A stretch of 64,000 nucleotides of DNA from Streptosporangium brasiliense (GCF_030811595.1 NZ_JAUSRB010000001.1:496001-560000), one strand, 5' to 3'; positions 9,152 to 18,469 are shown, counted from the stretch's first letter. The notes: generated by a model from the sequence alone, not told the origin. Numbers and translations are program-made.

Positions 9152-10609
9152 ATGGAGGTGTCCCTCTCCTCCCGTCCCGCCGCCGAGGTCGCCGCGGACC
9201 TGCTCGTCCTGCCGGTGCGCGAGGGATGCGACCCCGGGCTGGGCCTGGGCGCCGTGCTCGGCCAGGTCAGGTTCACCGGCCGGGCCGGCCAGGACCTGCT
9301 GCTGCCGCGCCGGGACGGCGACGCCTTCCGGGCGTCCGCGGTCCTGCTCGTCGGGCTCGGCGCCGACGACGACGGGCACACGGTGCGGCGGGCGGTGGGC
9401 CGGGTCGCGCCCCGGCTGGCCGACTTCCCCACGGTGGCGGTCGCCTTCCCCGACGCCCAGGCGGTCATCGAGGGAGTGCGGCTGGGCGGCTACCGGTTCG
9501 ACGGCTACAAGAGCGAGCCGCGCGGGCACGCCGTACGGGAGCTGATCGTTCTGGCCGGCGGGGACCCGCGGGGAGTCGCGCGGGCCGGGATCGTCGCCGA
9601 CGCGGTGACCTTCGCCCGGGACCTGGTCAACACTCCGGCCGGCGACCTGGTCCCGATGGACCTGGCCGAGCGGGCGCGGGCGATGGCCGAGACGTACGGG
9701 CTGGGCGTGCGGGTGCTGGAGACCGCCGCGCTCGGTGCGGGCGGCTTCGGCGGCGTCCTCGGCGTGGGCGCGGCCAGTGCCAACCCGCCGTGCCTGATCG
9801 AGGTCAGCCACCCCGGCGACGGCGCCCACGCCACGGTCGGCCTCGCGGGCAAGGGCATCACCTTCGACTCCGGCGGTCTCGCCATCAAGGGCCAGGGGGC
9901 GATGTCCACCATGAAGTGCGACATGGCGGGCGGCGCGACCATGCTCGCGGTCGTCCAGGCCGCCGCCCGGCTGGAGCTGCCGGTGGGGGTCACCGCCGTG
10001 GTGCCCGCCGCCGAGAACATGGTCAGCGGCTCCGCGATCCGCCCCGGGGACGTGCTCACACATCGCAACGGGCGGACCACCGAGGTGACCGACACCGACA
10101 GCGAGGGCCGTCTGGTGCTGGCCGACGCGCTCGCCTACCTGGCCGAGAGCTCACCGGACGTGCTCATCGACGCGGCCACGCTGACCTACTCGGTGATGCA
10201 CGCGCTCGGGGAGGACATCACCGGGGTGATCGGCAGCGACCGGCGGCTGGTCGGCGAGCTGATCGCGGCCGGGGCGCGGGCCGGCGAGCCGATGTGGGAG
10301 CTGCCGCTGTGGGAGCCCTACGCCGACAGGCTCAGCTCCGAGATCGCCGACGCGAGGAACGAGGGCGGCAGCCTGGCCGACGCGACGATCGCCGCGCTGT
10401 TCCTGCGCCCGTTCACCGCCGGGCTGCCCTGGGCGCACCTGGACTTCGCCACCACCGCCTACCTGGACAAGGCCACCGACCTGGGCCCGGCCGGGGCGAC
10501 CGGCGCGATGGTCCGCACGCTGATCGGCTATCTGGAGACCCGCTCCCAGGCCGGTCCGGAGACCCGCCCCCGGCCGGGCGTCACGGTGGGACACGGGGAC
10601 CTCCGGTGA
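9152..10609 (+). CDS. pepA: Leucyl aminopeptidase (M17)
   Basis: 485 residues. M17 enzymes are cytosolic hexameric dimetal exopeptidases that release N-terminal residues from peptides. The N-terminal domain is variable; the catalytic domain shows GKGITFDSGGLAIK (metal-binding Lys/Asp), MKCDMAGG and the hallmark DTDSEGRLVLADAL (usually NTDAEGR; the Asp, Glu and Arg are kept). ATG at 9152 follows TTAGGAG. A Thr/Arg/Pro-rich tail ends VGHGDLR, and the stop lies inside the first copy of a 32-bp tandem duplication (10582-10645). Not part of the usual truB-ribF core order, so probably an insertion here. Confidence 0.95.
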   Translation: MEVSLSSRPAAEVAADLLVLPVREGCDPGLGLGAVLGQVRFTGRAGQDLLLPRRDGDAFRASAVLLVGLGADDDGHTVRRAVGRVAPRLADFPTVAVAFPDAQAVIEGVRLGGYRFDGYKSEPRGHAVRELIVLAGGDPRGVARAGIVADAVTFARDLVNTPAGDLVPMDLAERARAMAETYGLGVRVLETAALGAGGFGGVLGVGAASANPPCLIEVSHPGDGAHATVGLAGKGITFDSGGLAIKGQGAMSTMKCDMAGGATMLAVVQAAARLELPVGVTAVVPAAENMVSGSAIRPGDVLTHRNGRTTEVTDTDSEGRLVLADALAYLAESSPDVLIDAATLTYSVMHALGEDITGVIGSDRRLVGELIAAGARAGEPMWELPLWEPYADRLSSEIADARNEGGSLADATIAALFLRPFTAGLPWAHLDFATTAYLDKATDLGPAGATGAMVRTLIGYLETRSQAGPETRPRPGVTVGHGDLR

Positions 10610-10645
10610 GGTGCACGGTGGGACACGGGGACCTCCGGTGAGGTG
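10582..10645. repeat. Perfect 32-bp tandem duplication across the pepA stop
   Basis: Two adjacent identical 32-bp units (10582-10613 and 10614-10645). The first contains the last pepA codons and the stop; the second is non-coding and supplies the left arm of the terminator stem at 10627-10679. In both copies the part GGGGACCTCCGGTGAGG can pair with the same downstream arm. Confidence 0.95.
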
Positions 10646-10679
10646 AGGACTCGACACCTTCGCCTCACCGGAGGTCCCC
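10627..10679. terminator. Terminator stem-loop between convergent pepA and fucosidase gene
   Basis: A perfect 17-bp stem (10627-10643 with 10663-10679) with a 19-base loop, between convergent genes. Because the left arm also occurs at 10595-10611 inside the pepA 3' end, two mutually exclusive stems are possible on the plus strand. No T-run follows. Confidence 0.75.
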
Positions 10680-10725
10680 GCCACGGACCGAGCCCTGCTG
10701 TCAGCAGCGCCCCTGGTCCATACGG

Positions 10726-12921
10726 CTAGCCTCTGACCTGGACCTCGGCCAGGGACAGCGGGTCGGACGGCGAGGCGAGCTGGATCCTGACATACCTGCC
10801 CCTGGTGCCCTCGGGCAGCTTGACCTTGCTCGGCGAGCCGGCCTGCTCGCCGACGTGCACGGCGGTCACGCCGGGCGCGGTGCGGGCCTGGTCCAGGTCG
10901 TCGGTGGTGAACGGCTGGTCGGAGGCCATCACCCAGAAGTCCTTCAGCCGGTCGGCGCAGCAGTCGAGCCGGTTCCAGACGTCCACGCTGTCCAGCGCGG
11001 CCGAGGCGCCGAGATCGACCTGCCACCAGGCCTGCTTCTCCGGCTCGGCGGTGTGCGTCGTCGTCGCGGAGCCCCAGTTGCCGTCGGTGTTGCCGTCGAC
11101 GGCCCGGGAGGCCGGCGCGTCGTAGCCGGTGCTCTTCTGCGTGGCCGGCTTGCCGAGCGAGAGGTTGGGGCGGTTGACCGCCAGGGGCAGGGCGGTGGTC
11201 GTCCCCATGCGCCCGGTGCGCTGGTGCAGGCCCAGCGTGTAGGGGCCCGGCGCCACACCCGCGGGGGCGCTCACGCTGATCGGGACCTTCACGCTTTCAC
11301 CGGGACCGAGCGGGCGTACGCGGGGCGCCCCGAGCGTGGCCGTCCAGCCCTGCGGCACGGTGAGGGAGAGCTTGGTGGCCGGGGCGTGCCGCTTGCCGGG
11401 GTTGGTGACCGTGAGCTCGCCGCTGACCGTCTGACCGGGGGCGACCTCCTTCGCCAGGCTGGAGGAGGTGCGCAGCAGGCTGTGCACGCCCGGCGTCTCG
11501 ATCTTGAAGACGTAGGCGTGCTTCCCGGTCTCCGGCGGGGTGTTCACCACGACACGGCCCTGTTCGTCACGGCTCCATGACAGGCGCGCGTCGGAGCCGA
11601 GCATGGTGACGCGGGTGCTGTGGTCCACCGGCAGGTCGGCGCCGAGCGTGAGCTGCTCGCCCGGCCACTTCAGCGCCGTGGCGTACAGGGTGCCGTCCTT
11701 CACCGTGTAACGGACGTCGTCGGGGCCGCCCTTCTCCTCGGCCCGGTTCCAGTACGTGGTGCCGTAGATCGCCTCGCCGTTGGCCTTGAGCCAGGCGCCG
11801 ATGTCCAGCAGCCGCTGCCGCTGGATCTCGGGGATCGTGCCGTCGGCCTTCGGGCCGATGTCGAGCAGCAGGTTGCCGTTCTTGCTGACGATGTCCACGA
11901 GCGAGTCCACGAGCTGGTCGGAGGTCAGGTGGTCCTCCTCCGGCTCGTTCTGGTTGTAGCCGTAGGAGTGCGCGATGCCGCGGCTGGACTCCCACTTGAC
12001 CGGGTCGATGTCCGGCTTGACGGCGTACTCGGGGGTCTGGAAGTCCAGTTCGGGGCTGTCGAGGTTGCCGCTCTGGATCTTGCACCGGTTGGCGACCGCG
12101 ACCTCCTTGCCGCTCTTGAGCGCCTTGTTGTAGTAGTCGGCGAGCACCCCGGCGGTGTCCCAGTAGGAGGCCGGCTTCTCCCACTGGCCGTCGCACCAGA
12201 TGATGTCGGGGTCGTAGCCGTCGATGAGCTCGCGCATCTGCGGGAGCATGTAGTCCTTGACGTAGTCGCCGACGACCGGCGCGCCCGTGTACGGGATCTG
12301 CGCCCCGGTGTAGGGGTTGGTCGGCGGGCGCCCGGTGTAGGAGGGGTTGTACCACTCATAGAGCGAGTAGTAGAACCCGGCCTTCAGCTTGGCCTCGTCC
12401 TTGCGCGCCGCGTCGAACAGCTCCTTGGCCAGGTCGCGGCCGGGTCCGAGGTCGACGCTGTCACGCCCGCTGACCTTGCTGTCCCACAGGGCCATGCCCT
12501 CGTGGTGCTTGGAGGTCAGCACGAAGTACTTGGCGCCGGCGTCCTTGAACAGCTTGACCCAGTCGGCCGCGTCGAACTTCTCCGCCTTCCACTGCTGCAG
12601 GAAGGCGTCGTAGTTGAAGTCCTGGCCGTAGGTGGCCTTGTGGTGGGCGTTCGTCGCGCTGCCTGGCGAGTTCATGTAGTTCCCGTACCACTCGGCGTAG
12701 CTGCCGCGCGGTCCCCACGCGGGCACCGAGTAGGCACCCCAGTGGATGAAGATGCCGAACTTGTCGTCGTTGAACCACCCCGGCACCGGGTGGCTGTTCA
12801 GCGACTCCACCGTGGGCTCGTACGCGGGCGGCGGGTCGGCGCTCGCGGCAGGCTGCGTGGTGAAGATAGATCCGATGATAAGGAGGCTAGTAGCGGGAGC
12901 TAAGAGCAGTTTCCGCCTCAT
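10726..12921 (-). CDS. Secreted alpha-L-fucosidase (GH29) with NEW3 and F-type-lectin-like domains
   Basis: 731 residues from ATG at 12921 (GGAG about 10 bases upstream). Sec signal peptide 1-31 ending PAASA. GH29 domain about 35-400: DKFGIFIHWGAYSVPAWG, a probable nucleophile Asp in IIWCDGQW, and the late motif NGNLLLDIGPKADGTI. A NEW3-type Ig-like domain (about 487-575, VAPGQTVSGELTVTNPG) follows. The last about 150 residues form an F5/8 type C-like sandwich with ATQKSTGYDAPASRAVDG and RLDCCADR; the His...RxDx4R arrangement plus adjacent cysteines resembles the fucose-binding motif of F-type lectins. It should release terminal fucose from extracellular glycans. Divergent from the beta-helix gene, 106 bases between starts, so probably co-regulated. 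Confidence 0.93.
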   Translation of the reverse strand: MRRKLLLAPATSLLIIGSIFTTQPAASADPPPAYEPTVESLNSHPVPGWFNDDKFGIFIHWGAYSVPAWGPRGSYAEWYGNYMNSPGSATNAHHKATYGQDFNYDAFLQQWKAEKFDAADWVKLFKDAGAKYFVLTSKHHEGMALWDSKVSGRDSVDLGPGRDLAKELFDAARKDEAKLKAGFYYSLYEWYNPSYTGRPPTNPYTGAQIPYTGAPVVGDYVKDYMLPQMRELIDGYDPDIIWCDGQWEKPASYWDTAGVLADYYNKALKSGKEVAVANRCKIQSGNLDSPELDFQTPEYAVKPDIDPVKWESSRGIAHSYGYNQNEPEEDHLTSDQLVDSLVDIVSKNGNLLLDIGPKADGTIPEIQRQRLLDIGAWLKANGEAIYGTTYWNRAEEKGGPDDVRYTVKDGTLYATALKWPGEQLTLGADLPVDHSTRVTMLGSDARLSWSRDEQGRVVVNTPPETGKHAYVFKIETPGVHSLLRTSSSLAKEVAPGQTVSGELTVTNPGKRHAPATKLSLTVPQGWTATLGAPRVRPLGPGESVKVPISVSAPAGVAPGPYTLGLHQRTGRMGTTTALPLAVNRPNLSLGKPATQKSTGYDAPASRAVDGNTDGNWGSATTTHTAEPEKQAWWQVDLGASAALDSVDVWNRLDCCADRLKDFWVMASDQPFTTDDLDQARTAPGVTAVHVGEQAGSPSKVKLPEGTRGRYVRIQLASPSDPLSLAEVQVRG

Positions 12922-13027
12922 GTGGGGGCTCCAGACGTTGATTGATCGGATGAAACGTAACCTTGGCGTGATCGCCTTCACAAGAGGGCTGTGCCAACAA
13001 TGAGGGCCATCCACGACAGGAGGCCCT

Positions 13028-16000
13028 GTGCACCACGGCAAGCCCTGGCGGCTGCTCCTCGCGGCGTGCGTCGCCGCGAGCGGGCTGACCGCCCTCACCC
13101 CCACCGCGGCCCTGGCCGCCGACACCGTCTTCCATGTGGCCGTCCAGGGGGACGACACGGCCGCCGGCACCGAGGCCGCGCCGTTCAGGACGATCGCGCG
13201 CGCCCAGCGTGCCGTACGCGAGGCACGGCCCACCGCGACCGGCCCGCTGCGGGTGCGGGTGCGCGGCGGCGTCTACTATCTGGCCGAGCCCCTCACCTTC
13301 ACCCCGGCCGACTCCGGCGCCACCTACGAGGCGGCCGCGGGTGAGCCGGTCGTGCTCAGCGGCGGGCGCAGGCTCGCGCCCGCCTGGACCACGCACCAGG
13401 GCGCCACCCTGGTCGCCGACATCGGCAAGGACCTCGACTTCGACGAGCTCTTCCTGGACGGCAGGCGGCAGGTCCTGGCCAGGTACCCCAACTTCGACCC
13501 CAAGGTCGCGGTGCTCAACGGGTACGCCGCCGACGCGATCTCCCCGTCCCGGGTGGCCCGCTGGAAGAACCCCACGACCGCGCTGGTGCGCGGGCTGCAC
13601 CAGGGCGAATGGGGCGGCAACTCCTTCAAGGTGACAGGCGTCGACGGCAACGGCGACCCGACGCTGCAGTGGGTGGGGGACAACAACCGGGGCAGCGGGC
13701 TGCACCCGCAGAAGCGCATGGTCGAGAACGTCCTGGAGGAGCTGGACGCGCCGGGGGAGTGGTTCTACGACAGGGCCGCGGGCAGGCTGTACCTCCAGCC
13801 TCCCGCCGGCGTCGATCCCGCGGCGGTCCGCGTCGAGACGGCCGAGCGGGAGGAGCTCATCCGCGTCGTGGGCGACTCACCCGCGTCACCGGTGCACGAC
13901 CTCACCTTCGCCGGGTTCACCTTCACCCAGACGCACCGGACGCTGTTCAGCCGGCCGTACGAGAAACTGCAGCTGGGTGACTGGGCCATCGTCCGCGCGG
14001 GCGCGGTCTACCTCAAGAACACCAAGAAGATCACCGTCCGTGACGCCCGCTTCGACCAGGTCGGCGGCAACGCCGTCTTCATGGACGGATACGCCGAGGG
14101 CAACGTCGTCTCCGGCGGCGACTTCCGCGACTCCGGGGCCAGCGACATCGCGGTCATCGGCTCGCACGAGGCCGTCCGCGAGCGCTCCACCTGGGACGAG
14201 ATGCGGCGGACCATCACCGACACCACGCCGGGCCCGAAGACCGAGGACTACCCGCGCGACATCACGATCACCGGCAACTACCTGACCCGCAACGGGCGCT
14301 TCGAGAAGCAGACCTCCGGCGTGCAGATCTCGATGAGCCGCCGGGTCACGGTCTCCGGCAACACCGTGCACGACGGGCCGCGAGCCTGCGTCGACATCAA
14401 CGACGGCACCTGGGGCGGGCACGTCATCGAGGACAACGACATCTTCGACTGCGTCAAGGAGACCTCCGACCACGGGCCGATCAACTCCTGGGGCCGCGAC
14501 CGCTTCTGGCCCCTGACCGCCGGCGACGCCGTGAAGAAGGACTACGCCAAGCTTGACGCGATGGAGACCACGAAGATCCGGCACAACCGGATCTGGCACT
14601 CCTCCCACTGGGACGTCGACCTCGACGACGGCTCGTCCAACTACGAGGTCACCGGCAACCTCCTGCTCAACGGCGGGGTGAAGCTGCGCGAGGGCTTCTT
14701 CCGCACGGTGCGCGGCAACATCTTCGTCAACGGCGGCGGGCACTTCCACGTCTCCTACGCCGACAACGGCGACGTCGTCGAGAAGAACATCTTCGTCACC
14801 GACGACCCCTACGACTTCATCCAGAGCGATCCGTCCGCCTCCAGGACCGCCTACGACGACAACCTCTTCTGGAACAACGGCAGGCCCGTCGCCGACATCA
14901 CCGACGCCTGGCGCGCCCGCGGCCTCGACACCCGCTCGGTCGTCGGCGATCCCCTGTTCGAGGGGGCGAGCCCCTACGCCGATCCGGCCAAGCTCGACTA
15001 CTCCCTCAAGGCCGGCTCCCCGGCTCTGGCGCTGGGCTTCGAGCCCTTCGCGATGACCGGGTTCGGCAAGCCGGGCTCGCCCACGCCGCCGCCGCTCACC
15101 TGGCGCAAGCCGGACACCGGCCTGACGATCGGCAACCTGGCCGAGCCGCTCATGGGCGCGACGGTCACCGAGATCCACAGCGACGAGGTGAAGTCCTCCG
15201 TCGGGCTCACCGACTACGACGGCCTGTTCTTCGCCGCCGTGCCCGCCGACTCCCACGCCTGGCGGCAGGGGCTGCGCACCGGCGACGTCATCAGGGAGAT
15301 CGCCGACGTCAAGGTGAGCGACCGCAACAGCTTCTGGAAGGTCTACAACCGCACCCCCGCCGGACGGCCGACGGCGCTGAAGGTCTGGCGCAACCAGGCG
15401 CTGACGGACCTGAGCCTGACCAAGGCCGCCGGCGTGGAGACGATCGACAACGTCTCCGGCGTCACCTACACCGGCACCGGCTGGGACTGGAAGAACGACC
15501 AGCGCGGCGGCGCCGGGTCCACCCTCGACGACCTGCACGCCACCCAGGCCGACGGGGACGCCTTCGAGCTGGCCTTCCACGGCACCGGCGTCGAATACAT
15601 CGCCCAGGTCAACTCCGACGAGGGCAAGGTCGACCTCTACCTGGACGGCAAGCTCGACACCACCATCGACAACCACAACCCGACCCGTGAGTACCAGAAG
15701 ATCGTCTACACCAGGACCGGCCTGGCACCGGGGCCGCACACGCTCAAGGGAGTGAAGAAGGACGGCTCCTACTTCATCGTCGACGGCTTCAAGATCCACA
15801 CTACCGCCGGGGACGGCGAGGCGCCGGTGACCACCGCGTCCGGGGTGCCCTCGGGCTGGACCTCCCGGCCCGTGCAGGTGGTGCTGACCGCCTCCGACTC
15901 GGGCGCCGGTGTGGAGCGGACCGAATACCACCTCGGCGACGGCTCCTGGCGGCCCTACTCCGGTCCCGTGCGCGTGGACCGTGAGGGGGAGAGCGTGCTG

Positions 16001-16390
16001 GCCTTCCGCAGCGTCGACCGGGCCGGCAACGTCGAGGAGCCCCGATCGGTCACCGTCAGGATCGACACGACGGCTCCCACACTGACCGCCACGCCCGACC
16101 CCGACCGGCTGTGGCCGCCGAACCACAGGCTGGTGCCGGTGGACATCTCGCTGAAGGCGGCCGACGCCGGTCCCGTCACGGTCACCCTGGTCTCGATCAC
16201 CAGCTCCTCGGCCGGGGTGGAGGACGACGTCCGCGGCGCTTCGTACGGCACGGCCGACACCTCCTTCGCGCTGCGTGCGGAGCGGGACGGCGGGTCGGCC
16301 CGGGTGTACACGATCACGTATCGGGTGGTGGACCGGGCGGGCAACGCCGCTGTGGCCCACACCCGGGTGGCCGTACGGCGGGCGGCCTAG
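13028..16390 (+). CDS. Secreted beta-helix protein with PDZ and sandwich domains (putative glycan hydrolase)
   Basis: 1120 residues from GTG at 13028, with AGGAGG just upstream. Signal peptide about 1-31 (LLLAACVAASGLTAL...ALA). About 35-640 is a right-handed parallel beta-helix: it opens FHVAVQGDDTAAGTEAAPF and contains repeated ITGNYL, VSGNTV, HNRIW turns. This N-terminus and length resemble GH141-type fucosidase/xylanase proteins, which fits the fucosidase next door (inference). About 700-797 is PDZ-like (FAAVPADSHAWRQGLRTGDV). About 820-930 is a beta-sandwich (YLDGKLDTTIDNHNP), followed by two bacterial Ig-like repeats. Substrate unknown; glycan breakdown outside the cell is the likely role. 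Confidence 0.8.
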   Translation: MHHGKPWRLLLAACVAASGLTALTPTAALAADTVFHVAVQGDDTAAGTEAAPFRTIARAQRAVREARPTATGPLRVRVRGGVYYLAEPLTFTPADSGATYEAAAGEPVVLSGGRRLAPAWTTHQGATLVADIGKDLDFDELFLDGRRQVLARYPNFDPKVAVLNGYAADAISPSRVARWKNPTTALVRGLHQGEWGGNSFKVTGVDGNGDPTLQWVGDNNRGSGLHPQKRMVENVLEELDAPGEWFYDRAAGRLYLQPPAGVDPAAVRVETAEREELIRVVGDSPASPVHDLTFAGFTFTQTHRTLFSRPYEKLQLGDWAIVRAGAVYLKNTKKITVRDARFDQVGGNAVFMDGYAEGNVVSGGDFRDSGASDIAVIGSHEAVRERSTWDEMRRTITDTTPGPKTEDYPRDITITGNYLTRNGRFEKQTSGVQISMSRRVTVSGNTVHDGPRACVDINDGTWGGHVIEDNDIFDCVKETSDHGPINSWGRDRFWPLTAGDAVKKDYAKLDAMETTKIRHNRIWHSSHWDVDLDDGSSNYEVTGNLLLNGGVKLREGFFRTVRGNIFVNGGGHFHVSYADNGDVVEKNIFVTDDPYDFIQSDPSASRTAYDDNLFWNNGRPVADITDAWRARGLDTRSVVGDPLFEGASPYADPAKLDYSLKAGSPALALGFEPFAMTGFGKPGSPTPPPLTWRKPDTGLTIGNLAEPLMGATVTEIHSDEVKSSVGLTDYDGLFFAAVPADSHAWRQGLRTGDVIREIADVKVSDRNSFWKVYNRTPAGRPTALKVWRNQALTDLSLTKAAGVETIDNVSGVTYTGTGWDWKNDQRGGAGSTLDDLHATQADGDAFELAFHGTGVEYIAQVNSDEGKVDLYLDGKLDTTIDNHNPTREYQKIVYTRTGLAPGPHTLKGVKKDGSYFIVDGFKIHTTAGDGEAPVTTASGVPSGWTSRPVQVVLTASDSGAGVERTEYHLGDGSWRPYSGPVRVDREGESVLAFRSVDRAGNVEEPRSVTVRIDTTAPTLTATPDPDRLWPPNHRLVPVDISLKAADAGPVTVTLVSITSSSAGVEDDVRGASYGTADTSFALRAERDGGSARVYTITYRVVDRAGNAAVAHTRVAVRRAA

Positions 16391-16396
16391 GTCTCC

Positions 16397-16431
16397 GGCG
16401 GGACGGCCGGGGGCTCCCGGGCCGTCCCGCC
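16397..16431 (+). terminator. Terminator hairpin after the beta-helix gene
   Basis: A perfect 12-bp stem (16397-16408 with 16420-16431) starts 7 bases after the stop. It is followed by pyrimidine-rich imperfect repeats (CTCCCCTGAT, CTCCTCTGAC, CTCCCCTGAT, 16432-16461). Likely Rho-independent-type end of the plus-strand transcript. Confidence 0.7.
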
Positions 16432-16567
16432 CTCCCCTGATCTCCTCTGACCTCCCCTGATCGCCCGGCGGCTGCGGCGCCCCGCCCGGGTGACGCAGTC
16501 TCCGGGCACCGGCGGCCCGGTCCGCCGGCGAGCCGCGCGCGATGCCGTCCGGCAGCCCCGGCGGGTG

Positions 16568-17443
16568 CTAGGCGGGCCCGACCCGGGAGGCCGGCTCCCC
16601 GGCCGGGCCGGCCTGCCCGGGGACCCGGCCCTGGGCGCGTTCGAGCATGGTGCGCATCATGTCGGAGGTGAGCGTGAAGTGCTCCTCCGCCAGGGAGCCC
16701 GCCTGCTCGGCGTCGCCCGCCTCGATGGCCTCGTAGATCTTCCGGTGCTCGATCAGCGCCCGCTGGTAGGCGTCGGGGTCGTCCTCGCCGTACGGCTCGA
16801 CCGGGAACCCCAGGCTCACCCGCGTCAGCAGGTCCCGGCTCAGTGCGTTGATCTTCGGGTTGCCCGTCGCGGCCAGTACGGCGTTGTGGAAGGCCGCGTC
16901 GGCGGCCTGCTCCTGGCCCAGCGTGCCGGCCGCCGCGTAGCCCGCCAGCGCCACGCGCATGGCCGCCAGGTCCTCGTCCGTACGGCGGAGCGCGGCGGTC
17001 CGCGCGACCAGCCCCTCCACCAGGCAGCGCAGGTCGAACAGCTGCTCCAGCTCGGGCCAGCGGGGCAGGAGCGTCCGGCGCACGGCCGAGGCGGTGGCCT
17101 CGGTCCAGCTCGCCCTGACATAGGCCCCGCCGGTCCGGCCACGTTTGATCTCCACGATGCCCACCGCCTGCAGCCGGCCGATGGCCTCGCGCACGGTCGC
17201 GCGGCTCACGTCGAGGATCGTGGCCAGCTCGCGCTCGCCGGGCAGGCGTTCGCCCGGCAGGTAGTCGCCTATCGCGACGGCGGTCATCAACCGGTCGGCC
17301 ACCTCGGTGGCCACCGACTGCACCCGGACGGGGCCGAGCGCGGCGGGCTGGGCGACGTCGTCCAGCACCTGACCCAGCATCCGGGAGAGGTCGTCGGTAG
17401 TGGGGGGCGTCGCGTCGGGGTGCACACCTGGAACGTTACCCAA
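16568..17443 (-). CDS. GntR-family regulator, FadR/FCD subfamily
   Basis: 291 residues. Winged helix at about 50-115: ERLPGERELATILDVSRATVREAIGRL, then a wing ending KRGRTGGAYV. The C-terminal FCD domain (about 135-270) keeps the probable metal/ligand residues: DAAFHNAV, IEHRKIY and AEEHFTL. FCD regulators usually repress transport/catabolic operons until a small carboxylate or related ligand binds. It is divergent from the prolyl aminopeptidase/peptide-transporter operon, with a dyad at 17492-17510 in the gap, so it is the likely repressor of that operon. The ligand cannot be read from sequence. Confidence 0.93.
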   Translation of the reverse strand: MGNVPGVHPDATPPTTDDLSRMLGQVLDDVAQPAALGPVRVQSVATEVADRLMTAVAIGDYLPGERLPGERELATILDVSRATVREAIGRLQAVGIVEIKRGRTGGAYVRASWTEATASAVRRTLLPRWPELEQLFDLRCLVEGLVARTAALRRTDEDLAAMRVALAGYAAAGTLGQEQAADAAFHNAVLAATGNPKINALSRDLLTRVSLGFPVEPYGEDDPDAYQRALIEHRKIYEAIEAGDAEQAGSLAEEHFTLTSDMMRTMLERAQGRVPGQAGPAGEPASRVGPA

Positions 17444-17491
17444 ACTCCCGGTTTCAAAAAAGGTCTTGTGTTCAGGCCATTAATCCTTAAG

Positions 17492-17510
17492 ATGTCCACA
17501 ACACGGACAT
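17492..17510. promoter_or_regulatory. Candidate GntR operator
   Basis: Perfect 6-bp arms ATGTCC and GGACAT around a 7-base spacer ACAACAC, located between the divergent GntR gene (start 17443) and the aminopeptidase gene (start 17560). Size and placement fit a dimeric GntR operator. Confidence 0.55.
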
Positions 17511-17559
17511 TCGTCTCATCTGGTGGCATGTGTCCCCAATTGTCATATGGAGGACTGCG

Positions 17560-18462
17560 GTGGCGATCCCCGAACCGACCACCCAGGCTCTCGCCCCCTT
17601 CAAGGACTGGCGTACCTGGTACCGCGTGACGGGCGACCTGAACGCGGACAAGACCCCCCTCGTCGTGCTGCACGGCGGCCCCGGCGCGGCCCACGACTAC
17701 ACGCTGCGCATGGCGCGGCTGGCCGAACAGGGCCGGGCCGTCGTCCACTACGACCAGCTCGGCGTGGGGCTCTCCACCCACCTGCCCGAGCGCGGCGCCG
17801 ACTTCTGGACCGTCGAACTCTTCCTCGACGAGCTGGACAACCTGCTCGCCCACCTGGGCATCGACGGCCGCTACCACCTGATCGGCCAGTCGTGGGGCGG
17901 CATGCTCGCCGCCGAGCACGCCGTACTGCGGCCCCGCGGACTCAGGGGCCTGGTCATCGCCGACTCGCCCGCCTCGATGAAGCTCTGGCGCGAGGAGTGC
18001 GACCGGCTGCGCGCCGAGCTGCCGCCCGAGGTCGAGCGGACGCTCCGCGAGCACGAGGCCGCCGGCACGACCGACAGCGGCGAATACCGGGCGGCGGAGA
18101 AGGTGTTCAACGCCCGCCACGTCTGCATGATCGTGCCGAACCCGCCGGAGGTCCTGGCCAGCGACGCCAAGACCGCCGAGGACCCGACCGTGTACCACAC
18201 GATGAACGGGCCGACCGAGTTCCACGTCGTCGGCACCCTGCAGGACTGGTCGGTCGTCGACCGGCTGCACCAGGTGACAGCGCCGACCCTGCTCGTCTCC
18301 GGGCGCCACGACGAGGCCACCCCTCGCACCGTGCAGCCCTTCGCGGACCACATCCCCGACGTCCGATGGCAGATCTTCGAGCACTCCAGCCACATGCCGC
18401 ACATCGAGGAAGAGGAGCTCTTCCTGCAGGTGGTCGGCTCCTTCCTCGACTCCACGGACTAG
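17560..18462 (+). CDS. Proline iminopeptidase-like alpha/beta hydrolase (S33)
   Basis: 300 residues from GTG at 17560, chosen over the upstream in-frame GTG at 17530 because TGGAGG precedes it by about 7 bases. The S33 fold is clear: oxyanion loop VVLHGGPGAAHDY (about 37-49), YDQLGVGLSTH, nucleophile elbow GQSWGGMLAAEHA (Ser about 113), Asp in LLVSGRHDEATPR and His in HSSHMPHIEE near the C-terminus. Such enzymes remove N-terminal proline from peptides. It heads an operon with a peptide ABC importer (the binding-protein gene starts 7 bases later), consistent with import followed by cytosolic peptide trimming. Confidence 0.9.
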   Translation: MAIPEPTTQALAPFKDWRTWYRVTGDLNADKTPLVVLHGGPGAAHDYTLRMARLAEQGRAVVHYDQLGVGLSTHLPERGADFWTVELFLDELDNLLAHLGIDGRYHLIGQSWGGMLAAEHAVLRPRGLRGLVIADSPASMKLWREECDRLRAELPPEVERTLREHEAAGTTDSGEYRAAEKVFNARHVCMIVPNPPEVLASDAKTAEDPTVYHTMNGPTEFHVVGTLQDWSVVDRLHQVTAPTLLVSGRHDEATPRTVQPFADHIPDVRWQIFEHSSHMPHIEEEELFLQVVGSFLDSTD

Positions 18463-18469
18463 GACCACC

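Noticed and set aside
7064..10063. Minus-strand frame of 999 codons across nrnA, truB and pepA
   Set aside because: Antisense shadow produced by high third-position GC; three well-defined plus-strand genes occupy the same DNA.
13886..16360. Minus-strand frame of 824 codons opposite the beta-helix gene
   Set aside because: Composition is antisense-like (Val/Gly/Asp/Arg repeats) with no recognisable domain; the plus-strand protein has signal peptide and domains.
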